Below, piece by piece: positions 32,804 to 41,073 of a DNA stretch of 64,000 nucleotides. Positions within the stretch are counted from its first letter, which is position 1. The number at the start of each line of letters is the position of its first letter. The stretch is from Paraburkholderia xenovorans LB400. GTDB lineage: Bacteria; Pseudomonadota; Gammaproteobacteria; Burkholderiales; Burkholderiaceae. Location: contig NC_007953.1 in the NCBI RefSeq assembly GCF_000013645.1, positions 620,001 to 684,000 of the forward strand. Direction: 5' to 3'. Under the pieces are notes generated by a model. That model saw nothing but the letters and a program-made list of their open reading frames with translations. It was not told the DNA's origin and did not search any database. Made by a program: the position numbers and the translations under genes.

Positions 32804-33835
32804 TCAGGGTTGAATGCCGCGCACGTTGCGCGCGGTGCCGTTGCGGCGATCCGATTCGCCCCAGCCCACCCAGCGATCCGCTTCGCGCGTGTCGCCGACG
32901 CGCCGCCAGCGGCCTTCCTGCTGCGCGGTAATCGGAAATCCGCCGACAAAGTCGATCATTTCGCCCTTCGGACACGGCAGAAACTCCCACTCCTCTTCGC
33001 CGTCCAGCACGATCCGCGCGCTTTCGACGAAATAGCTGCCGTCCTTGTGCTGCACGCGGCCGTCGATGTCGGTGGTGGTGCGAATCTCGCCCTTGTCGTT
33101 CTGGAAGATCGCGTAGCCCAGATGGTCATGCCCGACCATGAACGAGCCCACGTCCCAGCTGCCGTCCTTGTAGACCGTTGCGAACGACCACCAGATCACG
33201 TGCATCTGGTGGTTGACCACGAGGTCCTTGCTGAAGTGGATAGCGCCGCCCTCGGCCATGTACGCCTGGTCGAAGCACATGAGCCCCTTCACGCGCCGGC
33301 CGTCGCAGATGCCCGCGATGTCGTAGATCTGCGAGACGTAGAACGTGCCCCAGTCGACTCCGGGCAGATACCATTGCATGCCCTGGCCAAGCAGCGGGCC
33401 GCCGAGTTCGAAGAGCCCCTCTTCGGTCCAGCTGAGCCGCTCGCCCGATGCGCTCAGTTGCCAGCCCGCTCCGGGCTCGCCTTCCAGGCTCGACCAGCAC
33501 GCCGTGTCGCCCTCCAGCCAACGGCGCGGAAACAGCGTCGTCGCGCGCGGCTCGATGCGCGATTTGTCGATGCGCAGGTGCTGGCCGTCCACGCGTGTCG
33601 AAAGATAGATGAAGCGCGTCGGGTTCGGCGTGCTGCCCGGCTCGTTGACGGCGCGCACGAACGCGTAGATCTCGCCGTCCTCGTCGCGCACGCAGCCGAA
33701 CGGCATGCCCTTGGTGAGTTGCAGGCCGTAAAAGCCGCGCAGGTCGTGCATTGCGCGGCCGCTGACCTTGTGGGGCGCGACGAGGGTCTGGTAGCGGAAG
33801 TCGCCGCGCTGCGGAACGGTTTTGAAGGATTTCAT
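32804..33835 (-). CDS. Uncharacterised 343-residue protein, possibly AttH/CrtC-like fold
   Basis: I do not recognise a named family with certainty. The protein is rich in Trp, Tyr and Gly beta-strand sequence without a signal peptide or membrane segment. Segments such as M-Q-W-Y-L-P-G-V-D-W-G, F-S-K-D-L-V-V-N-H-Q-M-H and M-V-G-H-D-H-L-G-Y hold conserved-looking His, Asp and Trp residues. Its strand-rich two-halved look resembles AttH or hydroxyneurosporene-synthase-type proteins, which hydrate or bind isoprenoids. It lies between a P450 and an NTF2-like protein in one operon, so it may act on the P450 product. Function unknown. Confidence 0.78.
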   Translation of the reverse strand: MKSFKTVPQRGDFRYQTLVAPHKVSGRAMHDLRGFYGLQLTKGMPFGCVRDEDGEIYAFVRAVNEPGSTPNPTRFIYLSTRVDGQHLRIDKSRIEPRATTLFPRRWLEGDTACWSSLEGEPGAGWQLSASGERLSWTEEGLFELGGPLLGQGMQWYLPGVDWGTFYVSQIYDIAGICDGRRVKGLMCFDQAYMAEGGAIHFSKDLVVNHQMHVIWWSFATVYKDGSWDVGSFMVGHDHLGYAIFQNDKGEIRTTTDIDGRVQHKDGSYFVESARIVLDGEEEWEFLPCPKGEMIDFVGGFPITAQQEGRWRRVGDTREADRWVGWGESDRRNGTARNVRGIQP

Positions 33836-33925
33836 GGCTCTATGGGCAGGCAGGGCAGATGAAAAAGTGGGGTGCGCGAGCGTGGAGAACGGGCGCGCGC
33901 CGGTAAACGGCGGCCGCGCCGCAGC

Positions 33926-35209
33926 CTAGTCCCAGATCACCGGCACGGATTTGGCCCCGCGCAGTTGCGCTCCGGCGATCTTCGGCGCGGGTCTGGCGGG
34001 ATCGAGCCGGACGTTCGGGAACAGGTCGAGGATTGCGTTCACCGCGCATTGCAGCTCGATCTTCGCGACGAACTGGCCGATGCACATATGCGCGCCGAAC
34101 CCGAAGCCGAACGAGGGTTTCGGCTTGCGGTCGATGTCGAACGTATCGGCGTTCTCGAAGACGTCCTCGTCCCGGTTCGCCGACATCACCATGCATTGCA
34201 CCAGCCCGCCGCTGCGCACCTTGACCCCGCCGATCTCGATGTCGCGTGCCGCCTGGCGCACCTTGAAGGTCGCGACCGGCTCGTAGCGCACCGCTTCGTC
34301 GATCAGGCGGGGGATCAGGCTGCGGTCGTTGCGCACGCGCTCGACGAGTGCCGGGCGCTCGAGCAGCAATGTGATCACCGAGCTGAACGTGCGGGTCGTG
34401 GTTTCGCCCGCGGCCGGCAGCAGCGAGCGCACGAAGGTCGTCACTTCGTGATCGTCGAGCTTGTGGCCCTCGTATTCGGCGCGCATCAGGCGGCTGATCA
34501 GGTCGTTGCCATCGGCGCCGGCGGCGCGGCGCTGCAAGACGACTTCCATGACGGCGTCATAGAGGTGCTTGACCGCCGCGGCCGCAATCGGGCCAAAGAT
34601 CCGGATCTTCCCGGGATCGATCTGGTTGCCTGCCACCATCGCCAGCGCCCACGTCGCGTACTGGTTGAACTTTGCCGTGTCGTCGGTCGGAAAGCCCATC
34701 AGCGCATACATTTCGCGGATCGGGAAATACAGGCCGAAGTCCATCAGGTCGGCGTGCCTGTTCGGCACGAGCGGCGCGAGAAAGTCCTCGCGGATCACGC
34801 GGTCGAGTTCCGGGCGCCAGCGGTTCACGGTCTCCGGCATGAACACGGGTTGCAACAGGCCGCGCGCGCGACGGTGCGCATCGCCGTCCATCGCGAGAAT
34901 GATCAGCCCGTCGAAAAATCCGCCGAGCCCTTCGGCGATGAAACCGTTCGTGAAGGTGGTGGCGTCGCGCATCACCGCCAGCACGTCCTGATACCTGAAA
35001 AGCGTCACCTCGCACTTTGCGGCGCTGGCGCCGGCATTGGTGGGAATACCCAGATGCGTCGCGACGAAGTCGCCCTTCATGACCGGGTTCTTGTGACGCA
35101 TTTCGCGACACAGCGCCTGCAGATCGATATCGGGGCCGCGATAGGTATCGGAGACGGCGTGGTACGCCGCCTCGAGGTCCAGCATGGGGTTTTCGAGGGT
35201 GGTGCTCAT
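33926..35209 (-). CDS. Cytochrome P450
   Basis: A 427-residue soluble bacterial P450. The I-helix reads A-A-G-E-T-T, the K-helix has the E-x-x-R pair (D-E-A-V-R-Y-E-P), and the haem loop F-G-F-G-A-H-M-C-I-G places the thiolate at Cys376. It hydroxylates a hydrophobic substrate with electrons from a ferredoxin; the 3Fe-4S ferredoxin at 42976 is the best partner in the window. GGAGGAG precedes the ATG. First gene of a three-gene operon, divergent from an AraC-type regulator with a palindrome between them. Confidence 0.95.
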   Translation of the reverse strand: MSTTLENPMLDLEAAYHAVSDTYRGPDIDLQALCREMRHKNPVMKGDFVATHLGIPTNAGASAAKCEVTLFRYQDVLAVMRDATTFTNGFIAEGLGGFFDGLIILAMDGDAHRRARGLLQPVFMPETVNRWRPELDRVIREDFLAPLVPNRHADLMDFGLYFPIREMYALMGFPTDDTAKFNQYATWALAMVAGNQIDPGKIRIFGPIAAAAVKHLYDAVMEVVLQRRAAGADGNDLISRLMRAEYEGHKLDDHEVTTFVRSLLPAAGETTTRTFSSVITLLLERPALVERVRNDRSLIPRLIDEAVRYEPVATFKVRQAARDIEIGGVKVRSGGLVQCMVMSANRDEDVFENADTFDIDRKPKPSFGFGFGAHMCIGQFVAKIELQCAVNAILDLFPNVRLDPARPAPKIAGAQLRGAKSVPVIWD

Positions 35210-35347
35210 GTGTCTCCTCCGTCGGCCCGTGTCGGGCCTTGTTTAGGCCCTGCAATATGGGCGATCTCTGCGGGCGCTTCGAATGGGTACTTCAAATGAG
35301 GTATGTCGTGCAGCTTAACGGCGTCGGATGCCGCTGTCCGCCGCGTT

Positions 35348-35368
35348 CGTTTGACGCCCCGTCAAACG
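35348..35368. promoter_or_regulatory. Operator-like palindrome between P450 and AraC genes
   Basis: CGTTTGACG, CCC, CGTCAAACG: a perfect 9-bp inverted repeat in the 280-base divergent gap. A related element, TCGTTTGA then five bases then CCGTCAAG, lies at 11464-11483, also with GTCCG six bases before it. Confidence 0.5.
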
Positions 35369-35408
35369 ACGGAGGACGTTGCATCGCGAGGGGGCGGGTT
35401 TATGAAAA

Positions 35409-35437
35409 TAGACAATTTGTTTATAAGTGTGTACTTT
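35409..35437 (+). promoter_or_regulatory. Possible promoter of the AraC-type gene
   Basis: TAGACA (35409-35414), 17 bases, TACTTT (35432-35437) in the only AT-rich stretch of the gap, about 50 bases before the ATG at 35490. Box quality is moderate. Confidence 0.4.
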
Positions 35438-35489
35438 TCGTCGATGATGAACCGGCTGGCCGCCTGGCGGCCGCATTGACGAATACGCG

Positions 35490-36473
35490 ATGGAATCAGC
35501 CGTCTCAGATCTCTACACCGTGGCGGGCGACGATCATCTGGTCCGGCGCCCGCGGATGCCGTCGTCACGTCTGTCCGTGGACGCGCATATCTGCACGCCG
35601 CGCTTCGAGGTCAATGTGCGCACGCTTCGGCTGGACGATCCGCTCGACGCGTATTTCCGGCCGCCGGCGGGATATCTGGACATGTCACTGGACGAGCGTT
35701 CGCAAGGGCGCTACGGCGCATTTCGCGGCGACGCCGGCGACACGGACTTCGCGCCGCTCGGTGCGAGCGTGTTCGTGCCGGCGGGGCAGACCTTTCACGT
35801 GCGCTGCGCGCCCATGCGGCGGCGCGTCATCTGCTGCATGTTCGACGCGGACTGGCTCGATGAACTGCGCGACTGGCCGTGGGAACCGTCGCGGCTCGGC
35901 CGGTGCCGCGACCTGCGGATTCCCGCAGTACGCGAGGCGATGTTCAAGCTCGCGCACGAAGCGCTTGCGCCGGGGTTCGGCGCGCGGGTACTCGCGGAAT
36001 CGCTTCTGCTGGCGATCCTCGTCCAGCTCGCGCGCCATTTCCACGACCGCGGCGGCGACGCCAGGGAGCGCGGAGGAACACAGCTCGCGTCGTGGCAGTT
36101 ACGGCTGATCCGCGAGCGCGTCGAGGGCGCGCGCGGCCCGTCGCCCGGCGTGACCGAACTGGCGCGCGCGTGCCGCATCAGTGCGCGCCATCTCGCGCGC
36201 ACGTTCAGGAACAGCACGGGCAGCACGCTGGGCGCCTTCATCGCCGACGCGCGCGTGCGTCAGGCGAAGGCGCTGCTCGCGCAGCGCGACGTGATGATCA
36301 AGGCGGTTGCGTTCGAGTGCGGCTTTCAGAGTCCCGCCGCGTTCGGCGCCGCGTTTCGCAAGATCACCGGGCGTACGCCGCGTGAATACCGGCTCGACAT
36401 GCTCGGGCTGCAAACGGCACACGACACGAAATGTCCGTTTGAAGATAGTTTGACCGTCCGGAGCGACAACTAG
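35490..36473 (+). CDS. AraC-family transcriptional regulator
   Basis: A 327-residue regulator. The N-terminal half resembles the AraC-binding-like (PF14525-type) domain, with A-D-T-D-F-A-P-L/G-A-S-V-F-V-P-A-G-type strands. The C-terminal 100 residues are the double HTH: E-L-A-R-A-C-R-I-S-A-R-H-L-A-R-T-F and A-V-A-F-E-C-G-F-Q-S-P-A-A-F-G-x-x-F-R-K, ending G-R-T-P-R-E-Y-R. It diverges from the P450 operon and precedes luxE/luxC by 79 bases, so it may activate either or both. GTTTGA occurs twice, 5 bases apart, near its 3' end (36437-36453), a possible AraC-type direct-repeat site for the next operon. Confidence 0.92.
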   Translation: MESAVSDLYTVAGDDHLVRRPRMPSSRLSVDAHICTPRFEVNVRTLRLDDPLDAYFRPPAGYLDMSLDERSQGRYGAFRGDAGDTDFAPLGASVFVPAGQTFHVRCAPMRRRVICCMFDADWLDELRDWPWEPSRLGRCRDLRIPAVREAMFKLAHEALAPGFGARVLAESLLLAILVQLARHFHDRGGDARERGGTQLASWQLRLIRERVEGARGPSPGVTELARACRISARHLARTFRNSTGSTLGAFIADARVRQAKALLAQRDVMIKAVAFECGFQSPAAFGAAFRKITGRTPREYRLDMLGLQTAHDTKCPFEDSLTVRSDN

Positions 36474-36552
36474 CGGTTCAATCGGGCGCGGGCTTTTATA
36501 GCATTGTCGTGAGCACTGCAGTCACGGTGCGCCACGCCAATATGGAGACACC

Positions 36553-37971
36553 ATGTCGACCCTGTATTCCAGACTGCTCGACGAGCCGACCGCGCTCGTC
36601 GGCGCCTGCTACGACGAAGCGTTTCGCCTCACGCCCCAGCAGATTCTCGATATCCAGCTGAGCGGCGCGCGCCGGCGCTTCACCGATCTGCGCGCGAGAA
36701 TTCCGGTACTCGACAGATTGGGCTCGGAGCAGGGCATCGACGACATCCAGCGAATCGAGGATGTCGCTCCACTGCTGTTCGCGCACACGGTCTACAAGTC
36801 GTACCCGATGTCGTATCTGGAACGCGGTCAATTCGACCGGCTCACGCGCTGGCTGAACGGTTTGACCGCCGAGGACATCAGCCATGTCGACGCCTCGGGC
36901 ATCAAGCTGATCGACGACTGGATCGACCTGCTCGACGCGCAGACGAATCTGCGCGTCTTCCATACATCCGGCACGACCGGCAAGCTATCGTTCCTGCCTC
37001 GCACCGATCGCGAATGGCGCCAGAACATCGCGTTGTCGGCGAATCGCATTCGCGACTGGCGCGGCCCCGGAAGCGGACCGGACCTGCTCGCGCAGGAGCG
37101 TCCGCTGATCGCGCCCGCGTATCGTCTGGGCGCGAGCGCCGCCGCGCGCGGTGGCGGCTATCAGGTCGAGATGTACGCGGGGGGCGAGGAAAACGCGCTC
37201 TTCATGTATCCGGACGCGCGTTTTTCGGCGGACGTCGCGTCGCTGTCGGGGCGGTTGTCCGTCGCGCAGGCGCAGGGCGAGCTGGGGGCGCTGCAGATCT
37301 CACCGGCGCTGCTCGCGAAGCGCGACGAGCTGGTTCGCATCGAGCGCGAGCGCCCCGAGCAGTTGCGGCGCTTCTTCGCCGAGGCGATTCGCCGGTTCGG
37401 CGGCAAGGACGTCTATATCGGCGCCGTCTGGAGCATCCTCTACGACACCGCGACCGAAGGGCTCGCGCGCGGCGCGCGCGGCGTGTTCGGCAAGCACAGC
37501 GTGCTGCACACCGGCGGCGGCAAGAAAGGCAAGAACATGCCGGAAAACTGGCGGGACCGGCTGGTCGAGTTCCTCGGCTTCGACAACTTCTACGAGTTCT
37601 ACGGCTGCAGCGAGCAGATGGGCTTTTGCATGCGCTGCGAGGAAGGCCACTACCACGTGCCGCCGACGACCATCGCGTTCCTGCTCGATCCCGCGACGGG
37701 CAAGCCGCTGCCGCGCAAGGACGGCTTGACTGGTCGCTTCGCGTCGCTTGATCTTTTGCCCGGCACGTATTGGGCCGGCCTGGTGACAGGTGACGAGATC
37801 ACGATGGGCGGCCTCGAAAAGCCCTGCCGATGCGGGCGCAGCGGTGCGTACCTGCTGCCCGCGATTCGCCGCTATACGGAGAAGGAGGGCGGCGACGACA
37901 AGGTGATCTGCGCGGGCGCGCCGGCCGCGCACGACGAGGCCCTGAACTTCCTGACCGAACTTTCGGAGTGA
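36553..37971 (+). CDS. luxE-like: LuxE-like acyl-protein synthetase (ANL superfamily)
   Basis: A 472-residue adenylating enzyme of the LuxE/PaaK group, longer than bioluminescence LuxE (about 370). The ATP-binding loop is H-T-S-G-T-T-G-K-L-S-F near residue 140, and a later E-F-Y-G-C-S-E-Q-M segment fits the adenylation-domain core. A Cys-rich turn (C-R-C-G-R-S-G) near residue 420 may hold the acyl-accepting Cys or a metal. Expected role: activate a carboxylic acid as acyl-AMP and hand the acyl group to the LuxC-type reductase that follows 7 bases later. There is no luxA, luxB or luxD, so light production is excluded. GGAG precedes the ATG. Confidence 0.88.
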   Translation: MSTLYSRLLDEPTALVGACYDEAFRLTPQQILDIQLSGARRRFTDLRARIPVLDRLGSEQGIDDIQRIEDVAPLLFAHTVYKSYPMSYLERGQFDRLTRWLNGLTAEDISHVDASGIKLIDDWIDLLDAQTNLRVFHTSGTTGKLSFLPRTDREWRQNIALSANRIRDWRGPGSGPDLLAQERPLIAPAYRLGASAAARGGGYQVEMYAGGEENALFMYPDARFSADVASLSGRLSVAQAQGELGALQISPALLAKRDELVRIERERPEQLRRFFAEAIRRFGGKDVYIGAVWSILYDTATEGLARGARGVFGKHSVLHTGGGKKGKNMPENWRDRLVEFLGFDNFYEFYGCSEQMGFCMRCEEGHYHVPPTTIAFLLDPATGKPLPRKDGLTGRFASLDLLPGTYWAGLVTGDEITMGGLEKPCRCGRSGAYLLPAIRRYTEKEGGDDKVICAGAPAAHDEALNFLTELSE

Positions 37972-37978
37972 GCCATCG

Positions 37979-39436
37979 ATGACCAGCACCTGGAAAGTGC
38001 CGCTGATCATCCGCGGCAACGTGATCGAGAGCGACGAGCAGCATTTCGGCGGCCGGCGCGGCGGCGTGTCATTCACGGCGCCCGACGTGCGCCGCCATGC
38101 GGACGAGCTGACGCTACGCGGGCCGTCGATGATGGCGGACCTCTACACGCTGAGCCTCGATGAGATCGTCGATTTTCTCGTCGAGCTCGGGCAGCACCTG
38201 AACTTCGCCGACAATCGCCACCTGCAGCATGCATTCGAACTGGCGTGCACGACCTCGGGCCTCTCCGAAAGCATCCTGCGCTTTCACTACGCGCGCACGC
38301 CGCGACTGTTCCAGCGCGACGAGCTTTATGCCATCGTCGCGCGTTCGGTGGGCGCCGATTACCTGGAGGGCTGGGTCGAGCAGCCCGGCAAGCTGATTCC
38401 GGGCGTCACGGCACGCACCCGCGCGTTCGGCGCGCGTTGCGTGCACGTGATCGCCGGCAACGCGCCGGTGGTCGCCGTGCTGACCGTGATCCGCAATGCG
38501 CTGACACGTTCGGACGCGATCATCAAGGCGCCCTCGAACGACCCGCTGACCGCGACGGCGATCGCCCGCACGATGATCGACATGGCGCCCAACCATCCGC
38601 TGACCCGGCACCTGAGCGTGGCCTACTGGAAAGGCGGCGACGAAGCAGTCGAACAGCGCATCTACGATCCGCGCCGGATCGAAAAACTGGTTGCATGGGG
38701 CGGGTTCGATTCGGTCAAGCACATCACCCGCTATCTGCAACCGGGCATCGACCTGATCACGCTCGACCCCAAGCTGAGCGGTACGATCATCGGCAAGGAA
38801 GCATTCGCGGACGACGCCACGCTGGCGAGTGTCGCGAAGCGGCTCGCGCTCGACATCGGCGCGCAGAACCAGGAGGCGTGCGTGAGCGCGCGCGTGGCCT
38901 ACGTGCAGTCGGGCACCGACGAGGCTGGTCTCGCGCGCTGCGCGCGGCTCGCCGGGCTGACGTTCGAGGCGCTGCAGCGCCTGCCGGACACGCTGTCGAC
39001 GCCGCACAAGGCGTTCGATCCGGTGCTCAAGGAGGAACTGGACGGCATCCGCATGTTCGCGGACGAATACACGGTGTACGGCGGCCGCGGCAACGAGGGC
39101 GCCGTGATCGTGTCGAGGGACGGTACGCCGGTCAGCTTCTCGCGCATCCTCGGCTGCCGGGTCGGCAACCTCGTGCCGGTCGATGACATCTCGACCGCGG
39201 TGCGCTCGGTCAACGCGTATACGCAGACCATCGGCATTTTTCCCGAGACGCTGAAGGCCGCGTTGCGCGACCGGCTGGCGTGGCAGGGCGCGCAGCGTCT
39301 CGTGTCGCTCGGCGCGGCGGCGACGCTGCAGCACAACCTCGAGCGGCAGGACGCCATCGAACCGCTGCGCCGGATGGTCAAGTGGGTCACCGAGGAGTCG
39401 GCCGACCCGGCGCTGATCGAGTCGCTTGCGGGCTGA
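37979..39436 (+). CDS. luxC-like: LuxC-like acyl-CoA/acyl-protein reductase
   Basis: A 485-residue aldehyde-dehydrogenase-fold reductase of the LuxC family. The acyl-accepting thiol is Cys301 in N-Q-E-A-C-V-S. The cofactor half contains V-H-V-I-A-G-N-A-P and the P-S-N-D-P-L-T segment. It reduces an activated acyl group to the aldehyde with NAD(P)H. Together with the LuxE-like protein it forms an ATP-dependent carboxylic acid reductase-type system. The aldehyde could be reduced or oxidised further by the SDR encoded next. A hairpin spans its stop codon. Confidence 0.9.
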   Translation: MTSTWKVPLIIRGNVIESDEQHFGGRRGGVSFTAPDVRRHADELTLRGPSMMADLYTLSLDEIVDFLVELGQHLNFADNRHLQHAFELACTTSGLSESILRFHYARTPRLFQRDELYAIVARSVGADYLEGWVEQPGKLIPGVTARTRAFGARCVHVIAGNAPVVAVLTVIRNALTRSDAIIKAPSNDPLTATAIARTMIDMAPNHPLTRHLSVAYWKGGDEAVEQRIYDPRRIEKLVAWGGFDSVKHITRYLQPGIDLITLDPKLSGTIIGKEAFADDATLASVAKRLALDIGAQNQEACVSARVAYVQSGTDEAGLARCARLAGLTFEALQRLPDTLSTPHKAFDPVLKEELDGIRMFADEYTVYGGRGNEGAVIVSRDGTPVSFSRILGCRVGNLVPVDDISTAVRSVNAYTQTIGIFPETLKAALRDRLAWQGAQRLVSLGAAATLQHNLERQDAIEPLRRMVKWVTEESADPALIESLAG

Positions 39437-39446
39437 ACAGCCCGCA
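39427..39446 (+). terminator. 8-bp hairpin spanning the luxC-like stop codon
   Basis: TGCGGGCT, GAAC tetraloop, AGCCCGCA, with the stop codon (39434-39436) in the structure. There is no T-tract; it may lower read-through into the SDR gene or protect the transcript end. Confidence 0.4.
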
Positions 39447-39472
39447 GGCCTTTCCACTTATTGAAGGTAACC

Positions 39473-40213
39473 ATGCATATGAATCCGATTGAAGACAAGG
39501 TTGTCATGATCACGGGCGCGAGCAGCGGCATCGGCGAAGCAACGGCGCGCCGGCTCGCGCAGCAGGGCGCGAAACTCGTGCTGGCGGCGCGCAGGAGCGA
39601 GCGCCTCAGTCGGCTGGCCGCCCAGCTCGGCGGCGCCGACCGCGTGCTGTGGGACGCCACCGACGTGACGAAGCCCGAAGCGCTCCAGCAACTCGCGGCG
39701 ACGGCGCGCGAGCGTTTCGGGCACCTCGACGTGCTCGTCAACAACGCGGGCATCATGCCGGTTTCGCTGATCGCGCAAGGCCGCGTCGACGACTGGAACC
39801 GCATGATCGACGTGAACATCAAGGGCGTGCTGTACGGCATTCATGCGGTGCTGGGCGCCATGCTGGAGCGGGGGGTGGGGCACATCATCAATATTTCGTC
39901 GGTGGCGGGCCTGAGCGTCGGGCCGGGCGGCGCGGTCTATTCGGCGACGAAGTTCGCCGTGCGCGCGATCAGCGAGGGGCTGCGCCAGGAATGCGCGGGC
40001 AAGGTGCGCGTCACCTCGATCTGTCCGGGACTCGTGGCGAGCGAGCTGCCGGACAGCATCACGGTGCCCGCATTCCGCGAGCGCGCGCAGAAGCTGTTCG
40101 AAGGGGCGATGCCTGCCGACGCGGTCGCCGATGCCATCGTCTACGCGCTCACCCAGCCCGAGCAGGTCGCGGTGAACGAAATCGTCGTGCGGCCGCTGAC
40201 CCAGAGCTTTTGA
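39473..40213 (+). CDS. SDR-family oxidoreductase
   Basis: A 246-residue classical SDR: T-G-A-S-S-G-I-G-E near residue 14, N-N-A-G-I, N-I-S-S-V-A-G with the catalytic Ser, and Y-S-A-T-K. The A-A-R-R-S-E-R-L stretch after the second strand suggests NADP(H) preference. GAAGG at 39463-39467 supports the ATG at 39473; a second ATG at 39479 is equally possible. The gene is third after luxE/luxC, so an aldehyde or alcohol made by that pair is the likely substrate. Confidence 0.92.
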   Translation: MHMNPIEDKVVMITGASSGIGEATARRLAQQGAKLVLAARRSERLSRLAAQLGGADRVLWDATDVTKPEALQQLAATARERFGHLDVLVNNAGIMPVSLIAQGRVDDWNRMIDVNIKGVLYGIHAVLGAMLERGVGHIINISSVAGLSVGPGGAVYSATKFAVRAISEGLRQECAGKVRVTSICPGLVASELPDSITVPAFRERAQKLFEGAMPADAVADAIVYALTQPEQVAVNEIVVRPLTQSF

Positions 40214-40320
40214 GCACCGGCCCGCGCAGCGGCGAACGCGTGCACCGGACGGGTGATCGACACTACAATGCGCAAGTCGATGCGGTTCCCCGCCGATTGC
40301 ACCTGTCCTCCGGTTCGCCC

Positions 40321-41073
40321 ATGTCCTCGCCGTCAGCCGATACCGCCTCGCCGAATTCGTCCACTTCGCCCTCGCGCAAGCGGGCGACAATCGCGCGCCT
40401 GCTCAAGGAGGCGCGCCGGGCGTTCTCGGCGCACGGCCTCGCAGGCGCGCGCATCGACGACATCGCGCGCGCCGCTGGCGTCACCAAGCAACTGGTCTAT
40501 CACTATTTCACCAGCAAGGAGGCGCTGTTCGCGAGCGTGCTCGACGAATCGGCGCAAGACGTGCTGGCGGATCTGCTGGCGCTCGAACTCGATCATCTGC
40601 CGCCGGTCGACGGACTTCGGGTGCTGTTGCGGCACGGCTTCGACCAGTATCGGCGCGATCCGACACTAGGCTCGCTGGCGCAGGAGAGCCTGCGCTTTCA
40701 CGAACATCATGCGTGTGCTACACAGCGCAACCGCTTTGTCGATCTGGCGCCCGCGCTGGTTGCGCAGATGGAGCGCATTCTGTTGCGCGGCATCGCGAGC
40801 GGCGACTTTCGCTCCGGCGTCGACGCGCGGATGTTCTATGCGGCCTCGGCGCTGCTGACCACGGGCGGCTTCACCAATCACTATACGGTGTCGGCGGTGG
40901 CGGGCTTCGATACGACTTCGGCGGATGGCGCGGTGGCGTGGCGCGAGTATTCGATCGATTTCGTGCTGTCCACCGTGCTCGCGCACGAGCGGCCGCCGTT
41001 GACGCGGCCGCGTGCGCCGTCTTCGCGCTCAGCCGATGCCCCACGCGCCGAGGACGGCGGTCACGACGCCTAG
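40321..41073 (+). CDS. TetR-family transcriptional regulator
   Basis: A 250-residue TetR-type regulator: HTH I-D-D-I-A-R-A-A-G-V-T-K-Q-L-V-Y-H-Y-F at about residues 43-61, then an all-helical ligand domain ending in a Pro/Arg-rich tail. The N-terminal 20 residues are Ser/Pro-rich. Its last 45 bases overlap the convergent flavoprotein gene, an unusually long tail-to-tail overlap. It may control the luxE/luxC operon or the 42.7-kb divergent promoter. Confidence 0.92.
   Translation: MSSPSADTASPNSSTSPSRKRATIARLLKEARRAFSAHGLAGARIDDIARAAGVTKQLVYHYFTSKEALFASVLDESAQDVLADLLALELDHLPPVDGLRVLLRHGFDQYRRDPTLGSLAQESLRFHEHHACATQRNRFVDLAPALVAQMERILLRGIASGDFRSGVDARMFYAASALLTTGGFTNHYTVSAVAGFDTTSADGAVAWREYSIDFVLSTVLAHERPPLTRPRAPSSRSADAPRAEDGGHDA

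Noticed and set aside
36553..39436. Bioluminescence (lux) operon
   Set aside because: Only LuxE- and LuxC-like proteins are present; no luciferase subunits or LuxD are in the window.
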